Assembly: GCF_018873765.1 (NCBI RefSeq)
Contig: NC_057926.1
Span: forward strand, 38,238,946 to 38,302,945
Direction of reading: 5' to 3'
From: Telopea speciosissima
Taxonomy: Eukaryota > Streptophyta > Magnoliopsida > Proteales > Proteaceae
Length of the DNA stretch: 64,000 nt
Positions 1-11,908 of the stretch are shown one piece after another; positions within the stretch are counted from its first letter, which is position 1; every line of letters starts with the position of its first letter. Made by a program: the position numbers and the translations under genes. A model generated the notes under the pieces. That model had not been told where the DNA came from and made no database searches. It saw only the letters and a list, made by a program, of their open reading frames with translations.

Positions 1-1083
1 AATGAGGTTTAAACAAAAAATTAAAATTCAAAAATTTAGGCTTAGGGTTTCGGGTTTTGGGTTTTAGAATTTAGGTTGAAATTAGAGTTTAAACATGGAA
101 TTAGGGCAAGGGGCTAAGGTCGAGTGCTAAGGGCAATGGGAGGGATGTTCGGCTGTAATATGGTGCAATTCTGATGGCTGGTTAGGTCTACACAGGAATT
201 TGGGGCTTTCGGGGTTTTACAAAGACAATGTAGATTAGGGTTTGAGTGGGGGAATGGGGCAGAGCTTACAGTTGAGTGTGGGGTGAGGAGAGGGGACTGT
301 GATCTAAGTATGGGTTGAATCTGACGAAGGATGAAGGCTGGCTGAGATTAAGAACATCTAGGGTTTTGATCAAATAAAAATAAAGGGGATCGATTGGGGT
401 AGGCTGTAGAGGATTAGGAGAAGAGGGGAATGACTGAAAATATTAATCAACTTACCGGATTTAGCAGGTCTTCAATGGCAGCTTGAACATTGAGAAGGAT
501 GGAACCACCTTCAAACTTAGGGATCCTCCTGGCTGTCACGGCGCAAGGAGTCGTAGGAAATCCACCTACCCTTCTTCCTTGATAGAACCACAAGGCAAAC
601 ACTCACAAGGAACAGCAGCAGCAACAATCGGCAGCAGCACAATTCTGTTTTTTTAAATTAATCAACTGTGGGGGAGCCTCCCGTGAAATTAGTTTTTATA
701 ATAAAAGGCCATAGGCCAAATCCTAATCTAAACAAAACACTCCCTCGGTAAATCGTGGAGGGGTGGGAACCTAATAAAACAACTTAAAACTTAAAAGATA
801 AAAAGACCTAATTGTCCCTAACAACTTAAAATAAAAGACTTAATCAAATCACTCAAATTAAACCAATTGGATGCAATCAATTTGAACCGGTTCAATTAAA
901 AAACATAAAAATAAACTAAGTATTGGGGTAATCCCGTATGCAACCTATGTTCCCCTAGTTTAGGCCCATTAAAGTGGCCTATTACTTAGAAAACCCTTGG
1001 GATCAAAAGCCCAACATATATATATCCCAACTCTAGACTTATTTCTAAAAAAATAAGCCCATTTCGATGATGAATCTGCATCA
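1..1083. mobile_element. Partial LTR of a gypsy-type retrotransposon, cut by the window edge
   Basis: This stretch is clearly similar, in the same orientation, to the solo LTR at 7103-8267. Shared blocks include TTCAATGGCAGC, ATCCCGTATGCAACCTATGT and the terminus GATGAATCTGCATCA. It ends at 1083 with TGCATCA, the expected CA end. The start lies left of the window. No coding sequence is present. I read it as an LTR, solo or belonging to an element off the left edge; orientation is unclear. Confidence 0.7.
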
Positions 1084-1117
1084 CCATTTAGTTGGGATAA
1101 GGCTGAGTTGTTGTTGT
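1084..1117 (+). mobile_element. 3' tail of an RTE-type LINE
   Basis: The segment reads TTTAGTTGGGATAAGGC and then a short (TTG)n run. The reverse complement of the same tail occurs at 52130-52170, attached there to recognisable RTE C-terminal coding sequence, so this is a short RTE 3' end on the + strand. The LTR at 1-1083 abuts it directly. Confidence 0.6.
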
Positions 1118-2882
1118 ATATATATAAATGGAGTGAGTATTGTGTGTGTGCGCGCACTTACATATATGTGTATTTATTTACAGTGAGAGAGGGAGGGGGC
1201 CATATGTACATGGATGCAGAACACTTTAGGTATATATGGAAAATTTCAGCTTGTTGGTCCCCATCCTTTGTCATGTGGCAAAAGAAAGTGATTTGTTCTG
1301 GGAATTTTGAAGTGAAATTTGAAATTTAATGGTTAATGTTGCTGGGGATAGAGCAATGAACAATGAGTTAACTCATGGTATCAAGTATCATATCGGTCTG
1401 ATATGCCTTCCATGCTTCAGAATGGATATGATATAATGCGATATGGGACAAGAGGAAAAAGAAGACTGTATCAGTGTGTATCGACCCATCTCAGTCGATA
1501 CTACCCGAGACAGGTCATTACACCTTGAGACAGCTCAATACAACCTGCAAAAAAACCAGAACACAGAGACATTAGAAACCAGAGACTGAAACTGTGAAAA
1601 ATCAGAGTTGGAGCTCAGATCTGCTAAGATTTGAGCTTGGGAAGCATTCTAGACTCAAAAACAACCCGAAAGGATTCAGAGACCTTTATCGCGCAACCTA
1701 TCCATCCACCCCTATGTGGACCTATGAGTTGCCGCTGCAAGCCTTCCGTCCACCCTACCATTGGTGTCAAGTGAAACCAATAGCAGGAAAGAAGAAACCC
1801 TAATTGTTTTTGGTGTATTGCCAATTTTACCATCCTGTTCATTTTTATTCCTTTGTGCCCTATTCCTAGGGTGTGTTGTTTCATCGATAGACCTTTTTCA
1901 AAAGCCAATCATTTGGAATCTTCAATGATGGTTATTATTTACTATGTTTTTAGGGCAATTGATCCATTTCTGGCCTTGATTCTTTAGGTTAATTTGGAAT
2001 ATGCCATTTTCATATATTCATCTCTAAAGAAATCAAATAAAAAAAGACAATAATTGGAAAGTTATTTTATATGGGCGCATGGATCCTGCAAGGCCCGTCA
2101 AGGAAACCCCATCTCTGTTACTCCCTCCCCCCTTTCCTCTTTATACTCAGGTAAAGTTTATTTTTGTTGGTCCACACATGGAAGCTTCCATGTACTAACC
2201 ACCTAATGTTTCACAGAAAAAATCAATCATTTGACACCGCTGTTTTGGCATCTTGCCCTAGTGTTTTTAGCCATCCATTTGTTTTCAACATGTAATGAAT
2301 CTTCAAAGCTTTATATTTCCACATGGCCAACTCTGGTTGAGTTCTTAATTGACAAGTAATCAAGGAATGGGGCATACATGTCCACAAAAATTGGGCCCTA
2401 ATTGATCTACCACGTGGTAGATATTGGTCTTAACACATAACTTCCTATGGTTGGACCTAATTACTGCATGTTTATGGTATTATGATTTAAAACAATATTT
2501 TGCATGTCAGAAGCATATCCATGTGTTTCTAAAGTGTTTCTATGTGTATCTTCAGCGTATTGTCGGCGTATTGTGTTTATTTGATAGGTCTCTTATAACC
2601 ACCTTCCCAGTACATTGACTAATATTGATACTTGGCACCTTTGATGTGGACTGGAGCACAAAAAACTTGGCAAATCCAGATGCCCTTTTTAAATAAGAGG
2701 TCTGGATCTACCACATCAGCCCCCAAGTGGTCGAGAGAAAGTTGCTTATTGAGTGAAGAGATCTAGATGACATAACTATGAGAACTTTTTCTAATGTTAG
2801 TGATTGTGCATTGTGTTTAAAGTATTGTTCATTTATGAAATTCCTTGCACTGCTGCTGAACACCTATTTTCTTGATAGCAAG
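1118..2882. other. Non-coding stretch upstream of the first visible SYP61 exon
   Basis: The stretch contains short TA and GT runs at 1115-1160 and a diverged 'GATAT / TCGATA' repeat near 1380-1510, like other GATACC-type MITEs in the window. No exon encoding the SYP61 N-terminus (the part before VDELDKAI) was found here, so I treat it as intron or repeat DNA. The short ORFs show no family signature. Confidence 0.5.
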
Positions 2883-5800
2883 GTGGATGAATTAGACAAG
2901 GCAATAGCAGTTGCAGCCAGAGATCCAACTAGGTATGGCATTGATGAAGCAGAGCTTGAAAAACGGAGGAGTTGGACTAGCACCACTCGTACACAGGTGT
3001 AGTCCCTAATTATCTACATTTTGTCCACATTTAATATTGTATTTAGTAGGCTTGGTCTATGCTTCCTGTCGAAAAGATATGGACATAGGTGAAAGAGGTG
3101 CTTAACATCAGTTCTTACTAAAGATAATATATAGGTGTTGGTGAAAAATTCTGGGCCATATTACATTTTGTGCTCCATGCTTTGTTAGTTAACTGCATTT
3201 GTTATTTAAACAATGGCTTTGGTCTTATAAAATTATAGTATTTTATTAGGTGCGCAATGTGAAGAAAACTGTAGAAGCTGGGAAGGAACAGAATAGTAGA
3301 GCCACTGGTACTTTGAATGGGAATCGACAAGAGCTAATGAGGCTTCCAGATGATTATTCTTATAAGAAAGCCGGATCCAACCAGTATACAGTCCAAGGAG
3401 ATGATGATTTCATATCATCAGAATCAGAAATGCAGCAGCTTCTTATAAGGTACTTCTCCCTCCCCTCTTTTCTTGTGTTCTTTTATTTTCTAGTTATATT
3501 GTTTCCTTCTTTTTTCCTTTCTTTGTTTCACTTCTTCCACCAATTATTTATGGTGGATCATTGGAGAGAAAAATGGTTGTTAAATTATGTACACCAGAAT
3601 ACCATGGGGGTATTCTGGTCTTTTGGTGTTTTATTTATTTTTTATTTATGTATTTATGAGCAAGGGTAGAAATGTAATTAGGGCTGTGACATTGTTCACG
3701 TGAACAGATTCATGAACAGTGTCGTGAATAGCGTTTCCCCTTGTAATCTCTTTTATTATTATTATAAATAGAGAGCTTGACTGATCTCATTGATCATTCA
3801 AGCATTATTCCACAAACCTGTTTTGTTAACATGGCATCAGAGCCAAAATTTCTCTGATCTAAGTTTTCAAAACCCACCCCCTTCCTATTGTTTTTTCTTT
3901 CCTCCCCTTCTCTCGATTTCTTTTCTCTCATTTTTTCCCTTTGCTTCTCCTCCCTTCCTAAGGGCAGCACTACAGAGGTGATCCTATGATCTAGTTGCTG
4001 CCCTATTCCCACCTCTGTTTTTCTCCTTTATGAGATAATTTATTTGGTTTGATTGCTGCTGGTTCTTGTTTGCGATTTTTGGAGTTTCCAGAATTTTGAA
4101 GCCCTAGCCACTACCATTGATCAAGGCTGGTTTTTTGCATATTGGACACTCATCTGCGATCTGGACCAGCTGCCCTCAAGCCTCTTTTGGTTGTTGAAGA
4201 CCCCTTCTCCCAATCGATTCCTCTTTTTTAGGGTTTTCTAAAACCCTGATCATTATCGATTTTTGGGAATTGGGCTGTTTGTTGCTGTTTTTTTATTGGA
4301 GCTTCTTCTCTTCATCAAGGACATCCTCTACAGGTTCTTGGACAGATTCGATCAAGCTTCTTCGTTAATTTTTTTTGGATCCCCATCACCATATCGATCT
4401 CCAATTTTGGGTTCTCTTCCAAAACCCTGACATTGTCGATCTCTGTGGAAGGGATCTCTCTGCTGCTGCTGATTTTTTGGGAGCTGTTTTGCCCTTCATA
4501 TTGGCCCACTCGACCTTAATTTCAGCTCTTGGTTTGGTGTAATTGCTGGTTTTTCATTCTCCACAGCCTTGTTGCAACTATGGGTGACTCTGCTGATTCC
4601 ACTGCAACTTCTAATCAACCTGGACATGAAAAATCAGATTATCATACTTTTCAGCCCAATCCCATCAAACTTGATGGCAGCAACTACCTATTGCGGTCTC
4701 GATCAGCCTCTTTTGCTATTGCTAGCCGTGGTCTTACTGGCCACATTGATAGCACTGTTCCCATGCCTGCTGCCCCAGGTGCTGCCCTGACTCACTGGCT
4801 TGCCAATAATGGTGTTCTCATGTCTTATTTGATTGGTTCTATGACTTTGGACATTGCACATGGGTTCCTCCTTTGTGATACAGCTTCTCAGGTTTGGTCA
4901 GCCTATAAGGAAACGTACGGACAGCTTGGTAATGATGCACAGGTCTATGAACTCAGGAAGAAGGTTCTTCATACTACTCAGGGGGACTTAACAGTCTCTA
5001 AATATTATGCTACTTTGCGCAACCTGTGGCAACAGTTGGACCACTTCTCTGATTACCAACCTGATAATGCTACTTATCTGGCTGCCTATAAGAAACATGT
5101 GGATAAAATCAGGGTCTATGACTTCTTGGCTGGGTTGAATGTTGAGTATGACCCAATTTGTGTGTAAGTGTTGGGCCATTCCCCTTTTCCCACACTTGAG
5201 CAGTCTTATGCCTTGGTCTCCTTTGAAGAAATCGCCGAGCTGCTATGTTGCACCCTGCTGTCCCTGACAGATCAGCCCTCCAGACTATTGTACCGGCTCC
5301 TTCTACACCAGTTGACATTCTCTCTGTGGGTGGTACTACTATCGGCACCATTACTTGTGAGCATTGTCATAAGCCTTATCACACCAAGGACAAATGTTGG
5401 AAACTTCATGGGAAGCCCGCTGACTTTGAGGCTAAACGGGCTACCAAGCGAAAACCAAAACCAAGGCCAATCACTCGAGTCATCACACGCAGCCCCTACT
5501 ACCGACACTGGCCTATTTCGGGAGGATTTACAGGCATTCCTACGTGTGCTAAAGTCTTCCATCCATCGCCTCTACTACACCAAATGCACGCCACTTCGTC
5601 TACTCCTGTTCACACTTTGCTCGGTCAGGTATTTCGTTTGGTGGTCATTGTGCCTCTGTAGCTTCCCATCCTTGGATCATTGATTCTGGAGCTACAGATC
5701 ACATGACCGGGTCCTCTAGCCTCTTCCATCGTTATTCTCCTACCTCTGGGAAAGACAAAGTCAAGGTGGCTGATGGTTCCCTTTCCTCCATTTCTGGAAA

Positions 5801-8800
5801 AGAAATCATTAACTGCACTCCTTCCCTTCCTTTGTCCAATGTTTTACATATTCCAAATTTTACTACTAACCTTCTTTTTATTAGTAGTATAACTCGTGAT
5901 CTTAACTGCAAAGTAACATTTTTTCCTTCCCATTATGTTTTTCAGGATCTGGACTCTGGGAAGACGATTGGATTGGGTAAAGTGCATGGTGGCCTGTACC
6001 TGCTTAACAATGGACGTTTCACTCCACCTCCATTACTACCACTACATCAGAATTCCTTAGTATCTTTTGAAATTTATCAGGGACACTCTAGATTAGGTCA
6101 CCCCCCTTTAGGCATCTTAGCATCTTTATTTCCTACTTTGGTCAAACATTGTGATAAGACCGATTTCTTTTGTGAGGCTTGTGTTCTGGCCAAACAGACA
6201 CGTTCAACTTATTCTATTTCTAATAAAAAGAGTTCTTCACTTTTTCACGTAGTACATTCTGATGTTTGGGGCCCCAGTCATAAGACTTCGGTTTCTGGTC
6301 ACCGTTGGTTTGTCTCTTTTATTGATTGTCATTCTAGACACACATGGGTTTATCTTTTACACACCAAAAGTCAAGTTTTTTCTTGTTCTCAGCATTTCCA
6401 TAACATGGTCAAAACTCAGTTCAATGCTACTCTCGAAGTCTTGAGAAGTGATAATGGGACTGAGTATATAGACTCAATTTCAGAAATACCTTGCTGATAA
6501 AGACAAGTTGTGTTGATACCCCAGCCCAAAATGGTGTGGCTGAAAGGAAGAACCGACACTTGTTGGAAGTGGCCAAGGCGTTGATGTTTTCGCGCCATGT
6601 TCCCTCCCAATATTGGGGGGATGCTATTCTTATTGCAACCTATCTTATTAATCGGTTGCCTTCCCGTGTTCTTGACTCCCGCAATCCGGCCGATATTTTA
6701 CATGGGAATTCCACCTTTGTGGTTCCTCCCAAAGTTTTCGGTTGTGTGTGTTATGCCAGAGACACTAAACCTCATGGCAAATTTGATCCTCGTGGGTTAA
6801 GGTGTATTTTTTTGGGTTATTCTTTAACCCAGAAAGGTTATAAGTGTTACCACCCTCCTTCTTGTCGTACTTTGGTCAGTATGGATGTGGTCTTTCATGA
6901 AAGTCCTGCCTATTATCAGTCTACACATCTTCAGGGGGAGAATTCTGGTTCCAGTGAAGATGTGCTTGTGTTTCCTCCCCTTGAAATTCCTCCTACCGCT
7001 GCTGTCCAGCCTCCTTTGGCTGCTGTCCCTTCATCTGTAGGGACTCCTTTACAGGGGGAGCATGTAGGAAATAATGGTAGTAATGATCATTGTCAGGGGG
7101 AGTAATGTAGTCCTAGATAGGTAGGAGACCTACTAGGAGCCAAACAACAGGATCAAATAACAAAAGGGGCTGCTGGTTCGAATGGACAACACTAGGATTT
7201 AGGTCAATTCCTAGGGTTTGGGTTGGATATTGGGAAAGGGGTTTATAGGGTATTAATGGGCAGGTCTAGGGGGTCAATATGGTATAAAAAGGTTAGGATT
7301 TGGATGAGTTTTGAAATTATGTAATTTTGGGCAGAATTGAGTTTTAGGGTTTTGGGTTTGGGTTTTAATGGAGCAAGGAGATGAAGTGGTTAGAGTGGGT
7401 GTTTGGGGCTGAAATTTGAATCGAGTCTCTCTTAGGGTTTGAGGAAGACTTGATCAAATTTTTAGCGAGTTCTAATGGTTAGATTTGGTCAGGCAGAATT
7501 CTCACGAAAATCACCTTGTATGTGACCTTCTAGAAAGAAGAAGAATAGTTGCAGAATTTCTTACTTGTTACAGGTCTTCAATGGCAGCAACTTTGAAGAT
7601 GAATAATGGGGTCTCCGATCTTCACAATGCAAGGAGATAAGTAGCAGCCCTCCCGATCTTCACGATGCAAGGAGTCGATTGGAGATCCACCAATCCCTTC
7701 CACCTTGAGATCCACAAGGATATACACTCACAAGAACAAGAAGAATGGCAAGAAGCATAAAGCTAATTTTTATTAATCAAATTCGTATTCAATACATGGC
7801 TCCCTTAGAACCTTATATAAATGACTCAAAATTAGACTTAGACACTAAAAAGGAATGGCCTAACCCAATCCTTAACCTATTAGCTAACTTAAACTCGACT
7901 AGGAAGTTGAAATAGACTCAAAATAGAGTCCTAATGACTTAAAAACAACTTAACTACTTAAAATAAAAGAAGATTCCCTACTAGCCAATAGGATATAAGA
8001 ACCTCTTAGCCAATAGGATCACTTCACTTAAATTAGACCAATTGAACCAATTGGATGCAACCAATTTAAACCGGTTCAATTAAAAACACTAAATAAAAAC
8101 TAAGTATTGGACTAATCCCGTATGCAACCTATGTACCCCTATTTTAGGCCCAGAAAAGTGGCCTATTACATTAGAAACCCATGGGATCAAAGGCCCAACA
8201 TGTATGTAACCCAACCCTAGACTTATTCCCAGTGAAACAAGCCCTATTTGGTGATGAATCTGCATCAGGGAGTTAACTCCAGTCCAGAGAACCATCAGTG
8301 AATTTCAGAAGAGAATTGACAACTCTAATATCATCAACTACAAGAGACACTCCAACAGAGGGCAACATCAATCCACTGTGGCACCAATACCTATCCAATT
8401 GCCGACCCAGGAGTCAAATCCTCCTCCTCCTTGTGGTGAGACCTCTCCTTCCGATCTACCTATTGCTCATCGAAAAGGTACTAGGACTTGCACCCTGCAT
8501 CCCATTTCTCGCTTTGTTTCTTATAGTTCTCTTTCTCCATCTTTTCGTGTATTTGTGTCCTCTCTTTCTTCTGTTCCTATTCCTAAAAACTGGCAGGAAG
8601 CATATATAGATGGAAAGTGGAAGGCAGCTATGTTGGAAGAAATGAGAGCTTTAGAAAAAAACAACACTTGGGATCTTGTAACCCACCCTCTAGGAAAAAA
8701 ACCAGTGGGATGTAAGTGGGTGTTTGTGGTCAAACAAAAGATTGATGGGTCTATAGATTAGTATAAGGCACGTTTGGTTGCAAAGGGCTTCACCCAAACA

Positions 8801-11301
8801 TATGGGATTGACTATCAGGAGACTTTTGCCCCCGTTGCAAAATTGAATATAGTTTGGGTTATACTATTGTGTGCAGTTAATCTTGGATGGGATCTCCAAC
8901 AGTTGAATGTGAAGAATGCCTTCCTAAATGGGGAACTTTGTGAGGAGGTATACATGGATATTCCACCAGGTTTTTCTTTCGACAATAATGAAGGCAAGGT
9001 GTACAAATTGAAGCGAGCATTGTATGGGCTGAAGCAGTCACCTCGAGCATAGTTTGGTCGGTTCCACAAGGCAATGACATCTGTTGGCTACAAGCAAAGT
9101 AATGCTGATCATACTCTCTTTGTAAAGAGGGCTGGTGAGAAGCTCACTGTTCTTATAGTGTATGTGGACGACATTGTGGTTACAGGCAATGATGGGGATG
9201 AGATCAGCCGGTTGAAGAGGTTTCTTGGGCAGGAATTCGAGATTAAAGATGTAGGGCCGCTACGGTACTTTCTTGGGATTGATGTTGCCAGATCTTCTAA
9301 AGTCATCTTTCTCTCCCAAAGGAAGTATGTTCTAGACTTGTTGGCTGAAACTGGTCTGTTAGGATGTCACCCTTCAGATACTCCTACGGAGGCTACCGTT
9401 CGTCTCAAAGAAAAGGAGGGTGAACCTGTTGATAAAGGCCGGTACCAACGCCTAGTGGGAAAGCTGATTTATCTCTCACACACTCCTCCAGATATTGCTG
9501 TTGCTATGAGTACTGTGAGTCAGTTCATGCATGATCCCTATTCTTCTCCCATGGAGGCTGTTCTTCGGATTCTCCACTACTTGAAGTCAGCTCCTGGAAA
9601 AGGCATTCTTCTGTCTCGTAATGGTAACCTACGGGTAGAGGCGTACACCGATGCTGACTGGGCTGGTTCTGCAGATTGGAAGTCTATCTCTGGGTACTGT
9701 TCTTTTGTAGGTGGCAATTTGGTCACTTGGCGTAGCAAGAAGCAGAATGTGGTGGCTCGTTCTAGTGCTGAAGCCGAGTTTCAGGCTATGGCATACGGCA
9801 TTTGTGAGTTACTTTGGTTGAAAGGCTTGCTACAAGATCTTGGTGTTCCTGTTCATCTTCCAATGATGTTGTACTGTGATAACAAAGCTGCAATCAGCAT
9901 TGCACACAACCCGGTACAGCATGATCGCACTAAACATGTTGAAGTGGACAGACATTTCATCAAGGAAAAGATGGAAGAAGGGTTGATTTGTGTTCCCTTT
10001 GTGAAGTCTGCTGATCAGGTTGCTGATATCTTCACTAAGGGATTATCTAGGAAATTGTTCAATCCCATTCTAGTCAAGTTGGGCATGATTGATATATTTG
10101 CACCAACTTGAGGGGGTGTGTTAAATTATGTACACCAGAATACCATGGGGGTATTCTGGTCTTTTAGGTGTTTTATTTATTTTTTATTTATGTATTTATG
10201 AGCAAGGGTAGAAATGTAATTAGGGCTGTGATACTGTTCATGTGAACAGTGTTATGAACAGTATCGTGAATAGTATTTCCCCTTGTAATCTCTTTTATTA
10301 TTATTATAAATAGAGAGCTTGACTGATCTCATTGATCATTCAAGCATTATTCCACAAACCTGTTTTGTTAACATATATGATTTTCCTCCCTGGGGGTTGT
10401 GGGGGTTCTTGCAGATATGAACATGATATTGTTTAAGTTGCAAATGGATTTTCTGATACCATGTGATTTGTTTTCATGAATAAGGATGCTTCTTTCAAAT
10501 ACATCTATCCAGTCATGGGAACAATTTAGTAGCACTGATTTTGTGTTTGTCAATTGATACTTGTAGGCAACAAGATGATGAACTGGATGAGCTTTCTGCA
10601 AGTGTGGAGAGAATTGGAGGAGTAGGGCTTACTATACATGAAGAACTTCTTGGACAGGTTATTATTCTTAAAATGTGATTCCTTGGTCCAAGCCAAAAAA
10701 AAAATTGTAATTCCTTAGTTGTGAACTAATTTTTTACGAATCAAGATACCATTTCTTCAGTTTGCAAAGCTATCCTATTGTTAGAAACATGCTGTTTACC
10801 TCCCTTCTTTTGGTGGTAACATCTGTAGAGTAGAGAAGTGGTTGTAAATACACGTTTTAAATGTTTTCCTCAAGCTCTTACTTCGGTTACATGTGTAAAC
10901 AGTTGCTGTAGGATCTTAAGGTATTTCTTCTCGTATCCTAAATATAACATTCATTTCTTCTAATAGAATTTTCTGGATATCACAGGAAAAGATAATTGAG
11001 GAATTGAACTTGGAAATGGACACTACTTCTAATCGTCTTGATTTTGTTCAGGTACTACCTTTTGTTTTCTTAAATTTCCAACTGAAATACTTCACTTCTT
11101 TTACTAGCCTTAGTGCAAAATCAGGTTGAGACTAAACTTTTGATCAAGTCACTCAATTGACCGAAAAAATTGCATTTTTTTTTTTGGCAGAAGAAGGTAG
11201 CTACGGTTATAAAGAAGGCTGGTGCAAAGGGCCAGATTATGATGATAGTGTTTTTGGTGATTCTATTCTTCGTACTCTTTGTTTTGGTTTTCCTTACATA
11301 G
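2883..11301 (+). CDS. SYP61: Syntaxin of the SYP61 (SYP6/Tlg1) family, 3' five exons only
   Basis: Exons: 2883-2996, 3250-3449, 10567-10657, 10986-11051 and 11191-11301 (stop TAG). All have GT/AG borders and phases that join cleanly, giving 193 residues. The protein opens with [15 protein letters not shown], the conserved syntaxin-6 N-terminal region, then a linker, a Q-SNARE helix with heptads around [15 protein letters not shown] and [11 protein letters not shown] (zero-layer Gln), and a C-terminal anchor of about 18 hydrophobic residues ending FLT. This is a Qc-SNARE of the trans-Golgi network and early endosome; in Arabidopsis SYP61 works with SYP4 and VTI1 SNAREs. The first roughly 55 residues of the family are missing and should lie left of the window. 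The intron between exons two and three is about 7.1 kb because a copia element sits in it. Every SNARE residue is retained, so the gene looks functional if that intron is spliced. Confidence 0.93.
3578..3831 (+). repeat. 5' LTR of the copia element
   Basis: 254 bp, TGTTAAATTATG... to ...TTTTGTTAACA. It has a TATA-like TATAAATAGAG near 3769 and matches the LTR at 10119-10373 apart from about ten differences, most of them clustered in the middle. Confidence 0.92.
4580..10110 (+). pseudogene. gag-pol remains of the copia element
   Basis: Recognisable parts, in order: a gag region typical of plant copia (start MGDSADST), a zinc knuckle (CEHCH...), a GAG-pre-integrase block (HSRLGHP), an integrase core ([14 protein letters not shown]), a reverse transcriptase (VCCKWVF-like block, [11 protein letters not shown]) and RNase H ([10 protein letters not shown], the terminal DIFTKGLS). 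The reading frame is interrupted in several places and split by a nested LTR, so this copy is a fossil. Family assignment rests on domain order (integrase before RT). Confidence 0.88.
7103..8267. mobile_element. Solo LTR of a gypsy-type element nested in the copia element
   Basis: An 1165 bp block interrupts the copia element between integrase and RT. It is flanked by a perfect 5-bp target duplication, GGGAG at 7098-7102 and 8268-8272. Its ends are near-inverted (TAATGTAG and CTGCATCA), the TGATGCAG/CTGCATCA type. It has no internal coding region, and it is related to the copy at 1-1083. It must be younger than the copia insertion. A TATA-like motif is readable on both strands near 7813, so orientation stays open. 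Confidence 0.85.
10119..10373 (+). repeat. 3' LTR of the copia element
   Basis: 255 bp, near-identical to the LTR at 3578-3831 and preceded by the purine tract GAGGGGG. The adjacent right flank (TATAT) does not match the left flank (ATGGT). Confidence 0.92.
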
Positions 11302-11908
11302 GCTACAGAAATAATGAATCAGTTCACAAGGTTGGTTGTATGCAAGTAGAAGGGAGCTTGGTATGAGTATATTTCAAATCTTAAGATTGTTTGTAAAGTC
11401 TAAACGAATTATCGATAAATTGATTGACAATATAGTTTGGTTATTAACTTACCTGCCCATGAAGCATTACGTCCTATCTTTCTGGAGGGTGTCATCCATG
11501 TTTTTCTCTCAACTGAGATGGAATTGGTAAAGGGTTCTACTGTTCCTTTCATTGTTGATATATACAGCTTTTTGAAGATAAGAATACTGAAACTGTTACA
11601 CTAAGAGATATCTTTGATGCTAACTCTCCTGAGATTTTGAGATATCTTTGATGGTAATCCTCCTGGGATTTTTCCTGACGTTTTCCATATTCCAAGTAAT
11701 GGAGCATTCCAAACACTCAGCATGATCAGAACTGAAACAAGAAGAATGTGGGAAATGTTCCCAAATTGCACCTTCTTACTTCTTAAACTTGAATGATCAG
11801 ATAGCTTTAACCAATACCCTTGGTTTCAATAAAAATTGGTTTTTATTTACCTTTGGTTTGTATCGTTGGACCGGTACAAGATTGGCCACGAATCAGTATA
11901 AGCAGATA
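11302..11908. other. 3' UTR and intergenic DNA downstream of SYP61
   Basis: No gene is seen. The first few hundred bases are presumably the SYP61 3' UTR. A short imperfect duplication (TGATATCTTTGATG-like) lies around 11605-11655. Confidence 0.4.

Larger units (their letters stand above)
3578..10373 (+). mobile_element. Ty1/copia LTR retrotransposon in a SYP61 intron (fossil copy)
   Basis: Two LTRs of about 254 bp (TGTTAA...TTAACA) bound the element. TGGCATCAGAGCC right after the 5' LTR matches an initiator-Met tRNA primer site, and a purine tract (GAGGGGG) precedes the 3' LTR. Parts in copia order: gag with a CCHC knuckle (about 4.6-5.45 kb), protease (about 5.7 kb), integrase (about 6.0-7.1 kb), reverse transcriptase (about 8.6-9.3 kb) and RNase H to about 10.1 kb. 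The copy is broken, with several breaks plus a nested solo LTR between integrase and RT. The LTRs differ by only a few percent, which suggests insertion on the order of one to a few million years ago. I see no matching target-site duplication. It lies in the same orientation as the host gene. Confidence 0.93.

Noticed and set aside
1594-1908. Overlapping ORFs on both strands
   Set aside because: No motif, no splice context, and they overlap each other; chance frames.
4529-10111. Host genes suggested by the long ORFs
   Set aside because: All belong to the copia gag-pol region between two LTRs.
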